Under the pieces are notes generated by a model. That model saw only the letters and a program-made list of their open reading frames with translations. It did not search any database and was not told where the DNA came from. From Rubrobacteraceae bacterium (GTDB lineage Bacteria; Actinomycetota; Rubrobacteria; Rubrobacterales; Rubrobacteraceae), in NCBI GenBank assembly GCA_013698525.1, contig JACCSM010000099.1, positions 1 through 7,839 of the forward strand: a DNA stretch of 7,839 nt, given 5' to 3'. A program made the position numbers and the translations under genes. Below are positions 1-6,037 of the stretch, in pieces; position 1 is the stretch's first letter, and each line of letters opens with the position of its first letter.

Positions 1-781
1 CGATACCAAAGCGGGCGCTGAGTCTCTCGCAGACTTTGGAAGCGAAATCGGGGTGGGTGTTGACGCCGGTGCCGACGGCGGTACCACCGAGGGCGACCTC
101 GGCGAGGTCTCCTACGGCTTTGTCGACGCGCTGTATGCCGCGTTCGATCTGGCCTGCGTACCCCCGGAACTCCTGACCGAGACGGATCGGGGTGGCGTCC
201 TGGAGGTGAGTCCTCCCCGTCTTGACGACATCATCGAACTCGCGGGCCTTCATGTCAAGCGCCTCCTGGAGCTTGCGCAGGCCTGGGAGCAGGTCCTCTT
301 TGATGGCGACGAGTGCGGAGAGGTGGATGGCGGTCGGGATGACGTCATTGGAGGACTGGCCCTGGTTGACGTGGTCGTTGGGGTGGGCCGGACTCTTGGA
401 GCCTAGCTCGCCTTCCAGGATCTGGATGGCCCGGTTGGAGAGGACCTCGTTGGCGTTCATGTTCGTGGAGGTGCCACTCCCGGTCTGGAAGATGTCGAGC
501 ACGAACTGATTGTCGAGCCGTCCCTCGACGACCTCCGCCGCCGCCTCCACGATGGCCTCCATGAGCCCGGCGTCGAGCAGCCCTAGCTCGTTGTTCACGA
601 CGGCGGCTTCGAGTTTTATGGCACCGAGAGCCTGGATAAACCGTCTCTGGAATCGGAGGTCGCTTACGGGGAAGTTATCCAGGGCGCGGCGGGTCTGGGC
701 GCCGAAGAGGGCCTCGCGGGGAACCTCGACCTCCCCCATCGAGTCTCGTTCTACGCGGTGTGGTCTCTCTTGCCCTTCCAT
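1..781 (-). CDS. fumC: Class II fumarate hydratase (fumarase C), N-terminal part, cut by window edge
   Basis: Fumarase C reversibly hydrates fumarate to L-malate in the cytoplasmic TCA cycle. The reverse-strand translation gives 260 residues that match this family closely. SGTSTNMNANEV is near residues 100-112, HPNDHVNQGQSSND near 132-146, GRTHLQDATP near 187-196 and GGTAVGTGVNTH near 231-243. The HLQDATP and GGTAVGTG wording favours fumarase over the related aspartase. The family is usually about 460 residues, so roughly 200 C-terminal residues lie outside the window, including the GSSxMPxKxNP catalytic loop. The ATG start is supported by a perfect AGGAGG ribosome binding site at 788-793, six bases upstream. 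The gene is divergent from the DUF1802 operon, with promoters facing each other in the shared spacer. No frameshift is seen. Other members of the fumarase/aspartase superfamily are the only realistic alternative. Confidence 0.95.
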   Translation of the reverse strand, partial: MEGQERPHRVERDSMGEVEVPREALFGAQTRRALDNFPVSDLRFQRRFIQALGAIKLEAAVVNNELGLLDAGLMEAIVEAAAEVVEGRLDNQFVLDIFQTGSGTSTNMNANEVLSNRAIQILEGELGSKSPAHPNDHVNQGQSSNDVIPTAIHLSALVAIKEDLLPGLRKLQEALDMKAREFDDVVKTGRTHLQDATPIRLGQEFRGYAGQIERGIQRVDKAVGDLAEVALGGTAVGTGVNTHPDFASKVCERLSARFGI

Positions 782-803
782 GTAAGGCCTCCTATCAGGG
801 CGA

Positions 804-831
804 TTACGTCCGCCTCATATAGTCATATAAT
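804..831 (+). promoter_or_regulatory. Probable promoter of the DUF1802-TPR operon
   Basis: A perfect TATAAT -10 box lies at 826-831, with only a weak -35 candidate (TTACGT, 804-809, 16-base spacer). Initiation near 838 would leave a leader of about 32 bases before the TTG start at 870. It overlaps the fumC promoter on the other strand, so the two genes may compete for polymerase or share a regulator. Confidence 0.5.
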
Positions 832-842
832 CCCAGGTGCAA
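814..842 (-). promoter_or_regulatory. Probable fumC promoter
   Basis: On the minus strand a TTGCAC -35 box (837-842) is followed after 17 bases by a TATGAG -10 box (814-819). Transcription would start near 807 and give a leader of about 26 bases before the fumC ATG. The region is clearly richer in A and T than the flanking coding DNA. A second minus-strand TATAAT at 850-855 is an alternative -10 box, but it has no recognisable -35 partner. Confidence 0.45.
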
Positions 843-869
843 CGGTCGCATTATACGAGAGGTGATGTC

Positions 870-1454
870 TTGGATTCTCTACAGCACGCGCTGAAGGAGT
901 GGGCGGTCGCCGTAAGGGCGCTGGAGCGCGCAGAGACGGCGCTCGTCGTCAGGAAGGGCGGCATAAGGGAGAAAGAGTTCGCCGTGCCCCAGACGCGCTT
1001 CTTGCTCCTCCCCGGCTACGAGCACCAGAGGCCGGAACTACTGAAAGAGGAATACCGTGGCCTGATGGACGGGATCCCCAACCTCACCGACGATGGCCCC
1101 TTGCGCTTCTCGTCGTTCGCAGAGGTAGAGGGCGCATACGAGATCTCTGAGGCCGAAGAGCTCTCGGCGCTCGACCCGCACCACATGTGGACGCCAGAGT
1201 ATGCCGAGAGCCGCTTCAAGTGGCGTCCGAAGAAGCCACTGACGGTGCTGGTCTTGCGCACGTACCTGCTTACCGAAACCATCGAGCTTCCTTACAGGGA
1301 TGAGTACGGGGGATGCAAGTCCTGGATCGAGCTCCAGGAACCCGTCTCCGTCGAAGGGGCGCGGGCCGCTCTCTCCGATGAGGGCTTCGATAGACTGGTC
1401 GCCCCTGCGCTCGGGGTGCTGAGGAGTCTCGAGCCCGCGTCGGTCGGCTCCTAA
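870..1454 (+). CDS. DUF1802 family protein
   Basis: This 194-residue protein is recognised as a DUF1802 member, a soluble family of unknown biochemical role found in Firmicutes, cyanobacteria and actinobacteria. The diagnostic N-terminus is ALKEWAVAVRALERAET followed by VVRKGGIREKE (about residues 6-36). The usual FLLLPGYEHQRPELLK segment comes at about 44-59. No signal peptide, membrane helix or cofactor motif is visible. The TTG at 870 is chosen because GAGAGGTG (857-864) is well spaced before it and the family homology begins there. A GTG at 837 in the same frame would add 11 residues but has no ribosome binding site and overlaps the promoter. The stop codon runs directly into the ribosome binding site of the next gene, so this is the first gene of a three-gene operon. 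Its link to membrane TPR proteins is the only functional hint here. Confidence 0.85.
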   Translation: MDSLQHALKEWAVAVRALERAETALVVRKGGIREKEFAVPQTRFLLLPGYEHQRPELLKEEYRGLMDGIPNLTDDGPLRFSSFAEVEGAYEISEAEELSALDPHHMWTPEYAESRFKWRPKKPLTVLVLRTYLLTETIELPYRDEYGGCKSWIELQEPVSVEGARAALSDEGFDRLVAPALGVLRSLEPASVGS

Positions 1455-1464
1455 GGGGGGAAAC

Positions 1465-2067
1465 GTGGGCTCGGGAGCGATAACGATAGTCTTGATCTTC
1501 CTGCTCCTCTTCGTGAGCTGGCAGACGATCTACGCAGCCAACCGCGACCTGGCGAGGGCCAAGGCCTGGGGAGATCTCGCCCGTAGGGCCCTCCCCTTCC
1601 TCGCCCTGCTCTTGATGGTTCTGAGCCTGTTCGTTGTCCAGAGCTACGGGGACGGGCGGACACTCCTGGTCTGGATGGCCGTGTCAGGCATCGTCATCGT
1701 CGGCGCCAGCCTCCTCTCCGTTTCTTCGCTGGAGCGCAGGGCCAACAGGGCCTTCCGTAGCGGCGATTACGCACGGGCGGTCGGGTACTACGAGGAGCTG
1801 GTAGAGGAGAAGCCGCTCGCCCGTAACAAAGCGTTTCTGGGGGCCGCCCTTGGGGCTTCTGAGCGTTACGAGGAGTCCGTGGAAGCCTCGACGCAGGCGA
1901 TCAAAGAAGATCCCAAGTACGGTCTCGCCTACTACAACCGCGCCCTCGTCTTGCAGCGGATGGGGAAGAAGAGCAGGGCCGTCAAGGACCTCGAGAAGGC
2001 GCAGGAGGCCGACCTTCCCCGCCGGTTCAGGTCAGCCTCGCGGAGGATGCTGGACGAGCTATCTTGA
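1465..2067 (+). CDS. Membrane-anchored tetratricopeptide repeat protein, first paralogue
   Basis: This 200-residue protein has an N-terminal membrane module and a soluble TPR domain. Hydrophobic helices lie at about residues 5-23, 42-59 and 66-86. Three TPR-like helix pairs follow at about 89-116, 120-151 and 154-183. The best repeat has EASTQAIKEDPKYGLAYYNR near 140-159, with the conserved A, P and Y positions. TPR domains bind partner proteins, so a scaffold role at the membrane is inferred; no catalytic motif is seen. The GTG start follows an AGGGGGG ribosome binding site that overlaps the stop codon of the DUF1802 gene, ten bases away. The next gene encodes a homologue of the same design and overlaps this one by four bases. 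The partner and pathway are unknown. Confidence 0.85.
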   Translation: MGSGAITIVLIFLLLFVSWQTIYAANRDLARAKAWGDLARRALPFLALLLMVLSLFVVQSYGDGRTLLVWMAVSGIVIVGASLLSVSSLERRANRAFRSGDYARAVGYYEELVEEKPLARNKAFLGAALGASERYEESVEASTQAIKEDPKYGLAYYNRALVLQRMGKKSRAVKDLEKAQEADLPRRFRSASRRMLDELS

Positions 2068-2678
2068 AGCTCCTGTATCCGACGTTCGGCGCGCTCGCCA
2101 TCCTGGTGGTGTTCATGTTCTTGATCGGCCGTCAGAACAGGGATCTGTTGCGCGTACGGGCTTACAGGGACTTTTTCCTGCGGCTGATCCCACCCCTCTC
2201 CACCGGTGTCTTTATCGCGGGCTTGCCATTCGTGATGGACCTCGCGACCGTCGAGAACTACGGCCCCGTCCTGCTCGTCTACCTCTGCGGCGCCGCAGTC
2301 CTCACGGCCCTAATGACCCGCGCCGTCACCCCCGATGAACGCCGGGCAGGTACCGCCTTCCGCAAGGGCGAGTACGAAAAGGCGGCTGACCTCTACGATG
2401 AGATCTCCGCCCGCCGTCCCCTCCCCCGCTACTACTCGGCGCTCGGGGCGAGCCTCGACGCATCGGACAACCCTGGCGCCGCCCTCGAAGCCACGGACCA
2501 GGCCATAAAGCTCGACCCCAGGTTAGGCATCGCCTACTACAACAGGGCCTCGGCCCTCGTCTCCCTGGGCGAGACGGCCCGCGCCCGCGGCGACCTGCAG
2601 AAGGTCTTCCAGGTCGACTCCAGCCGCACTCTCCGTCGCGCCGCCGCAGAAGCCCTGGAGACGCTGGAGAAGAGCTAG
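2064..2678 (+). CDS. Membrane-anchored tetratricopeptide repeat protein, second paralogue
   Basis: This 204-residue protein is a paralogue of the preceding one. Predicted membrane helices lie at about residues 3-22, 41-60 and 67-86, and TPR units run from about 92 to 185. The two proteins share the patterns ERRA-x2-AFR-x-G-x-Y, LGA-x-L-x-AS and QAIK-x-DP-x2-G-x-AYYNRA at matching positions. The TTG start overlaps the previous stop as TTGA (2064-2067). There is no strong ribosome binding site of its own, so translational coupling is likely. The next in-frame start would cut into the first membrane helix, which supports this TTG. Divergence is large, so the duplication is old and the copies have probably specialised, perhaps as a hetero-oligomer. 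The function is unknown. Confidence 0.83.
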   Translation: MKLLYPTFGALAILVVFMFLIGRQNRDLLRVRAYRDFFLRLIPPLSTGVFIAGLPFVMDLATVENYGPVLLVYLCGAAVLTALMTRAVTPDERRAGTAFRKGEYEKAADLYDEISARRPLPRYYSALGASLDASDNPGAALEATDQAIKLDPRLGIAYYNRASALVSLGETARARGDLQKVFQVDSSRTLRRAAAEALETLEKS

Positions 2679-2831
2679 TCAGCAGGTCAGCACGCGCCCT
2701 GTCGGGCGCTTGTCAGCACTTCAGCCTTTCAGCCAGTCAGCTTTCGCATGCGCAGGTCCTTGCTGACTAGCTGACAAGGCGGCGGAGCCGCCGTGCTGAC
2801 TAGCGGAGGCCGCAGGCCGAAGCGTGCTGAC
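2679..2831 (+). repeat. Phased TCAGCNNN octamer repeats with GC-rich hairpins, copy A
   Basis: Six TCAGC units start at 2679, 2687, 2713, 2721, 2729 and 2737, so neighbours are exactly 8 bases apart except across one hairpin. Past a CGCATGCG palindrome (2745-2752), four inverted GCTGA units start at 2762, 2770, 2795 and 2826. The block is therefore an imperfect large inverted arrangement. Units next to GC-rich hairpins read TCAGCACG: beside 2694-2709, beside 2778-2792 and beside 2808-2818 (the last two on the minus strand). The block lies between the TPR operon and the convergent ZIP gene and contains no open frame worth calling. It looks like a REP-like intergenic element. Confidence 0.75.
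2694..2713 (+). terminator. Possible intrinsic terminator of the DUF1802-TPR operon
   Basis: GCGCCC (2694-2699) pairs with GGGCGC (2704-2709) around a TGTC loop, and TTGT follows. It begins 16 bases after the stop of the second TPR gene. The T tract is short, so termination is a guess. The hairpin is also part of repeat copy A. Confidence 0.4.
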
Positions 2832-2835
2832 CAGC

Positions 2836-2870
2836 GCGCTTCAGGGAAGTGAACTTCCCTGAAGCGCTTT
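2836..2870 (+). terminator. Strong hairpin between convergent genes, probable terminator
   Basis: A perfect 15-base inverted repeat pairs 2836-2850 with 2853-2867. It probably forms a 14-pair stem closed by a TGAA loop, and is followed by TTT on the plus strand. It sits directly beyond the ZIP stop codon (minus strand) and downstream of the TPR operon (plus strand), where a terminator serving both directions would be expected. The minus-strand read-out has no T tract, so the plus direction fits better. Confidence 0.6.
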
Positions 2871-3577
2871 CACACTTCTGCGATCAGGAACGCCAGTAGG
2901 AAGCCCGCGGCGGTGGCGAATGCGACCCATTTACCGCCCTCCTTGTAGGCGTCCGGCATCAGGGTATCAGCCAGCGAGGCAAGCACCGCGCCCCCGGCGA
3001 AGGAGAGTAGCACGGCGAGCAATCCTTCCCCTGCGCCAGAGACGGCCACGTTGCCAAGGACCACCGCAAGGGCGAGCACGACCGCGGTAGCGCTCCAGAC
3101 CACGATGGCGAAGCTTCTCGAGCGGCCCTGCTGGCGCATCCCCACAGCCCCGCCCAATGCCTCGGGCAAGTTGGAGAGAAAGATGGCGACAAGCAGCGTC
3201 AACGTCCCTGCACCTGTGGTCTCGAGCAGGGAGACACCAAGGGCCATGTTCTCGGGGATGCCGTCGAGCGTTACAGCTGCCAGCAAAGGGAAGGCCGAGA
3301 CGCCGCCGCCAGTCCCTTCGATGTAACGATCGAGCATCTCGTCGGCTACCACAAAGGTCGCGGCCCCAAACAGCAGGCCGATCGCGGAGAGCCACGCGCC
3401 GCCGTGCTCGAAAGACTTCTGGAAGAGGTCGAAAGCCAACGCGGTGATCAAGGCGCCGCTCGCGAAGGCAAGGGCAGAGGCGAGCAGCGGCCTTGGCGGC
3501 GTCCAGTAGGCCCCGGCGACTGCGCCGATCACCAGGGCGCTCGAGGCCACCAACCCGAAGAGGAGAGCGCTCAGCAC
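2870..3577 (-). CDS. ZIP family divalent metal transporter
   Basis: ZIP permeases carry divalent cations such as zinc, iron or manganese into the cytoplasm. This 235-residue protein is nearly all hydrophobic helix, with seven or eight segments. Two ZIP-like signatures are visible: DGIPEN at residues 105-110 in the fourth-helix position and SNLPEA at 135-140 in the fifth. A DTLMPDAY motif lies at about 204-211. The usual HNxPEG histidines are replaced by Asp105 and Ser135, so the metal site differs from ZupT-type proteins; this may be a distinct actinobacterial branch with altered selectivity. The GTG start has a modest GCGGGGAT ribosome binding site (about 3588-3595). The gene lies 55 bases downstream of the Rieske gene on the same strand, so co-transcription is likely. 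The substrate cannot be told from sequence. Confidence 0.82.
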   Translation of the reverse strand: MLSALLFGLVASSALVIGAVAGAYWTPPRPLLASALAFASGALITALAFDLFQKSFEHGGAWLSAIGLLFGAATFVVADEMLDRYIEGTGGGVSAFPLLAAVTLDGIPENMALGVSLLETTGAGTLTLLVAIFLSNLPEALGGAVGMRQQGRSRSFAIVVWSATAVVLALAVVLGNVAVSGAGEGLLAVLLSFAGGAVLASLADTLMPDAYKEGGKWVAFATAAGFLLAFLIAEV

Positions 3578-3632
3578 CGGGCCGACATCCCCGCCGGCGA
3601 GCCCGTCGCCTTCTCAGTCGGCGGACAGATGA

Positions 3633-4529
3633 TTACCTGATCTTCTTCTGAACGTTCTCCGCGGCGGCCTTGACCTCGATTCTGCCGTTGCGCACCCTGG
3701 TCTCGTAGCGAGATTGGGGGAAGACGGCCGGGCCGTCGATAACCTCGCCGCTACACAGCTCGAAGCGGGACTCGTGCAGGGGACAGACTACGGTGTCGCC
3801 TTCGCGGTCGCCCGCTTCGAGCGGGCCTGAGAAGTGATTGCACGTGGCGGCTATCGCGCAGACCTCGCCGGCAGTAGAGCGGCTCAGCAGGACCCCCACG
3901 CCTTCGACCTCGACGCGGCGCAGATCGTCTCGCGCCAGCTCGTTCTCGTCCAGGACGGGAACGAACTCATCTGGACCGGCTTCCTCGAAGACGTTCCTGT
4001 CGACACGCAGCCCGTAGTGGTAGGAGAGTTCTCCACCGAGGTGGGTGGCCATGCCGCTAATGGAGTAGCCCGCCAGAAAGGTTAGACGCCCGGCGTTCCT
4101 GCGCCCCGTAGCCCGAAAGACGATCGAGACGACGCTGAGGACGAGCCCGAACGTGTTCAGAAGCCCGTGCGCGACGCCCATCCGCCTCGACCCGCCACTC
4201 AGGTACCGCCAGTCGGAGAGCCCGGTCAAGGCGGCCCCGAAGGCTCCCAACGTCCCGAAGACGAGCGAGGCGTCGGCCGCGTGTCTTACGGACTCCTTCC
4301 CTGTAGCAACGTCGAGTCCATCGAAGACGAGCGCCGCGGTCCAGGCTCCCACAGGCACGTCCGTGAGAGCAGGGTGCAACGGCGCCTCGAGCCAGACGCC
4401 GTCGAGCACGTTACGGACCGTCGTGCCGCCTGCGTCGACGGCCTCCTGCACCTTCGGCTGGACGTCGTCGGCGATGTCGTCCAGGAAGGGCAATGCTTCG
4501 ACCACACGCTGCATAAGGGTCTCTGCCAT
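3633..4529 (-). CDS. DUF2231 membrane domain fused to a Rieske [2Fe-2S] domain
   Basis: This 298-residue protein joins a DUF2231 membrane domain (about residues 48-170, four helices, with LHPALTDVPVGAW at its start) to a C-terminal Rieske domain (about 186-285). The cluster ligands are present: C230-N-H232 and C249-P-L-H252, with 16 residues between the two pairs. The CPLH form without extra cysteines resembles soluble ferredoxin- or oxygenase-type Rieske domains more than the disulfide-stabilised bc1 type. It is presumably a membrane-bound electron carrier; the partner is unknown, and no oxygenase or reductase gene is adjacent. The ATG at 4529 has AGGTGG (4535-4540) five bases upstream. A GTG at 4538 would add three residues but falls inside that site. 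The ZIP gene follows 55 bases later. The glycosyltransferase upstream is 76 bases away, so it may or may not share a transcript. Confidence 0.88.
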   Translation of the reverse strand: MAETLMQRVVEALPFLDDIADDVQPKVQEAVDAGGTTVRNVLDGVWLEAPLHPALTDVPVGAWTAALVFDGLDVATGKESVRHAADASLVFGTLGAFGAALTGLSDWRYLSGGSRRMGVAHGLLNTFGLVLSVVSIVFRATGRRNAGRLTFLAGYSISGMATHLGGELSYHYGLRVDRNVFEEAGPDEFVPVLDENELARDDLRRVEVEGVGVLLSRSTAGEVCAIAATCNHFSGPLEAGDREGDTVVCPLHESRFELCSGEVIDGPAVFPQSRYETRVRNGRIEVKAAAENVQKKIR

Positions 4530-4605
4530 CTCTTCCACCTTTCCTTCAGGGACCGCTACTCACGTGGAAGTATGCCACGCTTCCCAAAGTGGCTCCCAAC
4601 TACCG

Positions 4606-5802
4606 TCATCCTGGCTTCTCTGCAGCAGGCTCGGGCCGAAACGCCTGTGCGGGCTCCCTCGTTGCGGCCAGGAGGGCGAGCCAGTGTGCGATCAGGATGT
4701 AGAGATAGAGCGTCATCGCCAGTGAGGCCACGACCGTGCCCCTGTCGTTCCAGATCAGGGGCCACTGCGCCGGGATAGCCTGCAACGCGAGCAGCAGAAA
4801 AGCCGGCGCCGCCCTGCCCCGCGCCAGAAGCAGCAACACACCGGGACCGAGCAGTACCAGATAATTATGCCAGGCGATGGGCGAGGCCAGGAGCGAGGCC
4901 GCAACCAGCGCCCATAACCCCACCTCGGGACCGTGCCTGACTCTAATGGCGGTAAGGACGATGACGATGATCCCAAGCGCATAGCCGACACCGACCATCC
5001 ACGGAAGCGTCACGACGTTCTGGGCGTATGGGTTCTCCGTAAACAACCGCGCCGCCGCAGAGGGCAAGGATGCGTTATCCCAGTAGGTGCTGACCGGCTG
5101 CTCCCTCAGTACCCTGATGTAGTCGAGCGTCGCCCCTGCTCCGAGTACAAGGACCCCAACGAGCGTGGCCATGGCCCCTGAGATGAGCGCGGGCAAGAGA
5201 GCCCTCCACCTCCGCCTGACGAGCGGCCACAGGAGCACGGGGAGGAGTGAAGGCTTCAAGGCGACGACCAGGCCAAGGGCCGCGCCGGAGATCTCCTGCC
5301 CGTCCCGCCGGTCAGCTACCCATGCCGCCACGAGCCCCAGAGCCAGCACGGGATAGACTTGCCCGAGCGCCAAAGTAGCGAGCAGCGGCGAAGAGAGGAG
5401 CAGCATCACGACCCCGACGACTGTCCACCCAGGCCTCAGGCGCAGTTCCTCTACCGTCCAAGCCAGATAGCCGACGACCACGACGAGCGAGATCAGGACG
5501 AAGACCCTGTAAGCCGTGATCGGCTCGAGAAGCCCGAGAGGCGAGATGAGCACGGTCCATACCGGAGGGTTGAGGTTTACCAGCTCAACCCCCGTATCGT
5601 AGATGTTCTGTCCTTCGAGCATCGCCCTCGCTGATCGCCAGAAGCTGTCGAAGTCCACGTGGAACGCCATCGACCGCGTGGAGATCCTCTCCAGAGTCGC
5701 GCCCATGTAGTCGACATCCATCCACAGCGAGGCCACAAGCACCCAGAAGCCGGCCGTGATCAAAACCGCATCCCAAACCCCGGAATTACCGGCCTTACGC
5801 AC
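4606..5802 (-). CDS. GT87-type (DUF2029) polyprenyl-phosphate-dependent membrane glycosyltransferase
   Basis: GT87 enzymes, such as mycobacterial PimE, transfer sugars from polyprenyl-phosphate donors outside the membrane onto lipids or cell-envelope glycans. This 398-residue protein has about ten membrane helices. The first large outer loop carries D50-F-D-S-F-W-R-S-A-R, then a GQNIYDT segment at about 64-70. This matches the family's conserved DFxxYYxAAR...GxxxY loop, making Asp50 the likely catalytic acid/base. NLNPPVWTVLISPLGLL (about 76-92) and a KPSLLPVLLWPLVRRRWRA segment in mid-protein are also typical. The GTG start is preceded by GGTGGAGAT, about 8-11 bases away. A TATGAT at 5847-5852 could be its -10 box, but no clear -35 is seen. 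The acceptor is unknown, and no other envelope-glycan gene is nearby. Confidence 0.85.
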   Translation of the reverse strand: MRKAGNSGVWDAVLITAGFWVLVASLWMDVDYMGATLERISTRSMAFHVDFDSFWRSARAMLEGQNIYDTGVELVNLNPPVWTVLISPLGLLEPITAYRVFVLISLVVVVGYLAWTVEELRLRPGWTVVGVVMLLLSSPLLATLALGQVYPVLALGLVAAWVADRRDGQEISGAALGLVVALKPSLLPVLLWPLVRRRWRALLPALISGAMATLVGVLVLGAGATLDYIRVLREQPVSTYWDNASLPSAAARLFTENPYAQNVVTLPWMVGVGYALGIIVIVLTAIRVRHGPEVGLWALVAASLLASPIAWHNYLVLLGPGVLLLLARGRAAPAFLLLALQAIPAQWPLIWNDRGTVVASLAMTLYLYILIAHWLALLAATREPAQAFRPEPAAEKPG

Positions 5803-5867
5803 GACTGCAGATCTCCACCAAGGAACGAAGCCGGACCATAGGGAGCATCATACGCGTTATTAGCATT

Positions 5868-5907
5868 TCAGCTTGTCAGCACGCTCCGGCCTTCGGCGGC
5901 GTGCTGA
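5868..5907 (+). repeat. TCAGCNNN octamer/hairpin repeat, copy B
   Basis: TCAGC units at 5868 and 5876 are again 8 bases apart. The second reads TCAGCACGC and pairs with GCGTGCTGA at 5899-5907, forming a nine-pair stem with a smaller GC-rich stem inside. The stretch 5875-5892 matches the minus strand of copy A at 2814-2831 in 17 of 18 bases. It ends four bases from the 3' end of the tRNA-Ser gene and could act in transcript ending there, but it has no T tract. Confidence 0.75.
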
Positions 5908-5911
5908 ACCG

Positions 5912-6001
5912 CGGAGAGGGGGGGATTCGAACCCCCGACGCCGGGATTACCGACGTAACGGTTTTCGAGACCGCCGCATTCAACCACTCTGCCACCTCTC
6001 C
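5912..6001 (-). tRNA. tRNA-Ser (anticodon CGA)
   Basis: The reverse strand folds as a class II tRNA of 90 bases. The acceptor stem GGAGAGG (5995-6001) pairs with CCTCTCC (5913-5919), with discriminator G at 5912. The anticodon stem GCGGT/ACCGT has one G-U pair and encloses the loop CTCGAAA, so anticodon CGA reads UCG serine codons. The long variable arm is a six-pair stem CGTCGG/CCGGCG, as expected for serine tRNAs. The T arm is GGGGG-TTCGAAT-CCCCC. The 3' CCA is not encoded and must be added by the CCA-adding enzyme. Confidence 0.97.
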
Positions 6002-6008
6002 GCGGCAG

Positions 6009-6037
6009 AGTGTATCCACTGGGCCCCGCCCCTTCAA
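6009..6037 (-). promoter_or_regulatory. Promoter of tRNA-Ser
   Basis: On the minus strand TTGAAG (6032-6037) and TACACT (6009-6014) are separated by exactly 17 bases. The -10 box ends seven bases before the mature tRNA 5' end, so transcription would begin at or within a base or two of it. That leaves little or no 5' leader for RNase P. Confidence 0.65.

Noticed and set aside
53..785. Three plus-strand open frames opposite fumC
   Set aside because: They are mirror frames of a high-GC gene. The minus-strand translation matches fumarase throughout, and the plus frames have no family character.
2679..2831. The repeat block as a CRISPR array or attachment site
   Set aside because: The units are 8 bases long with no 25-40 base repeats or unique spacers, and no cas, integrase or transposase gene is nearby.
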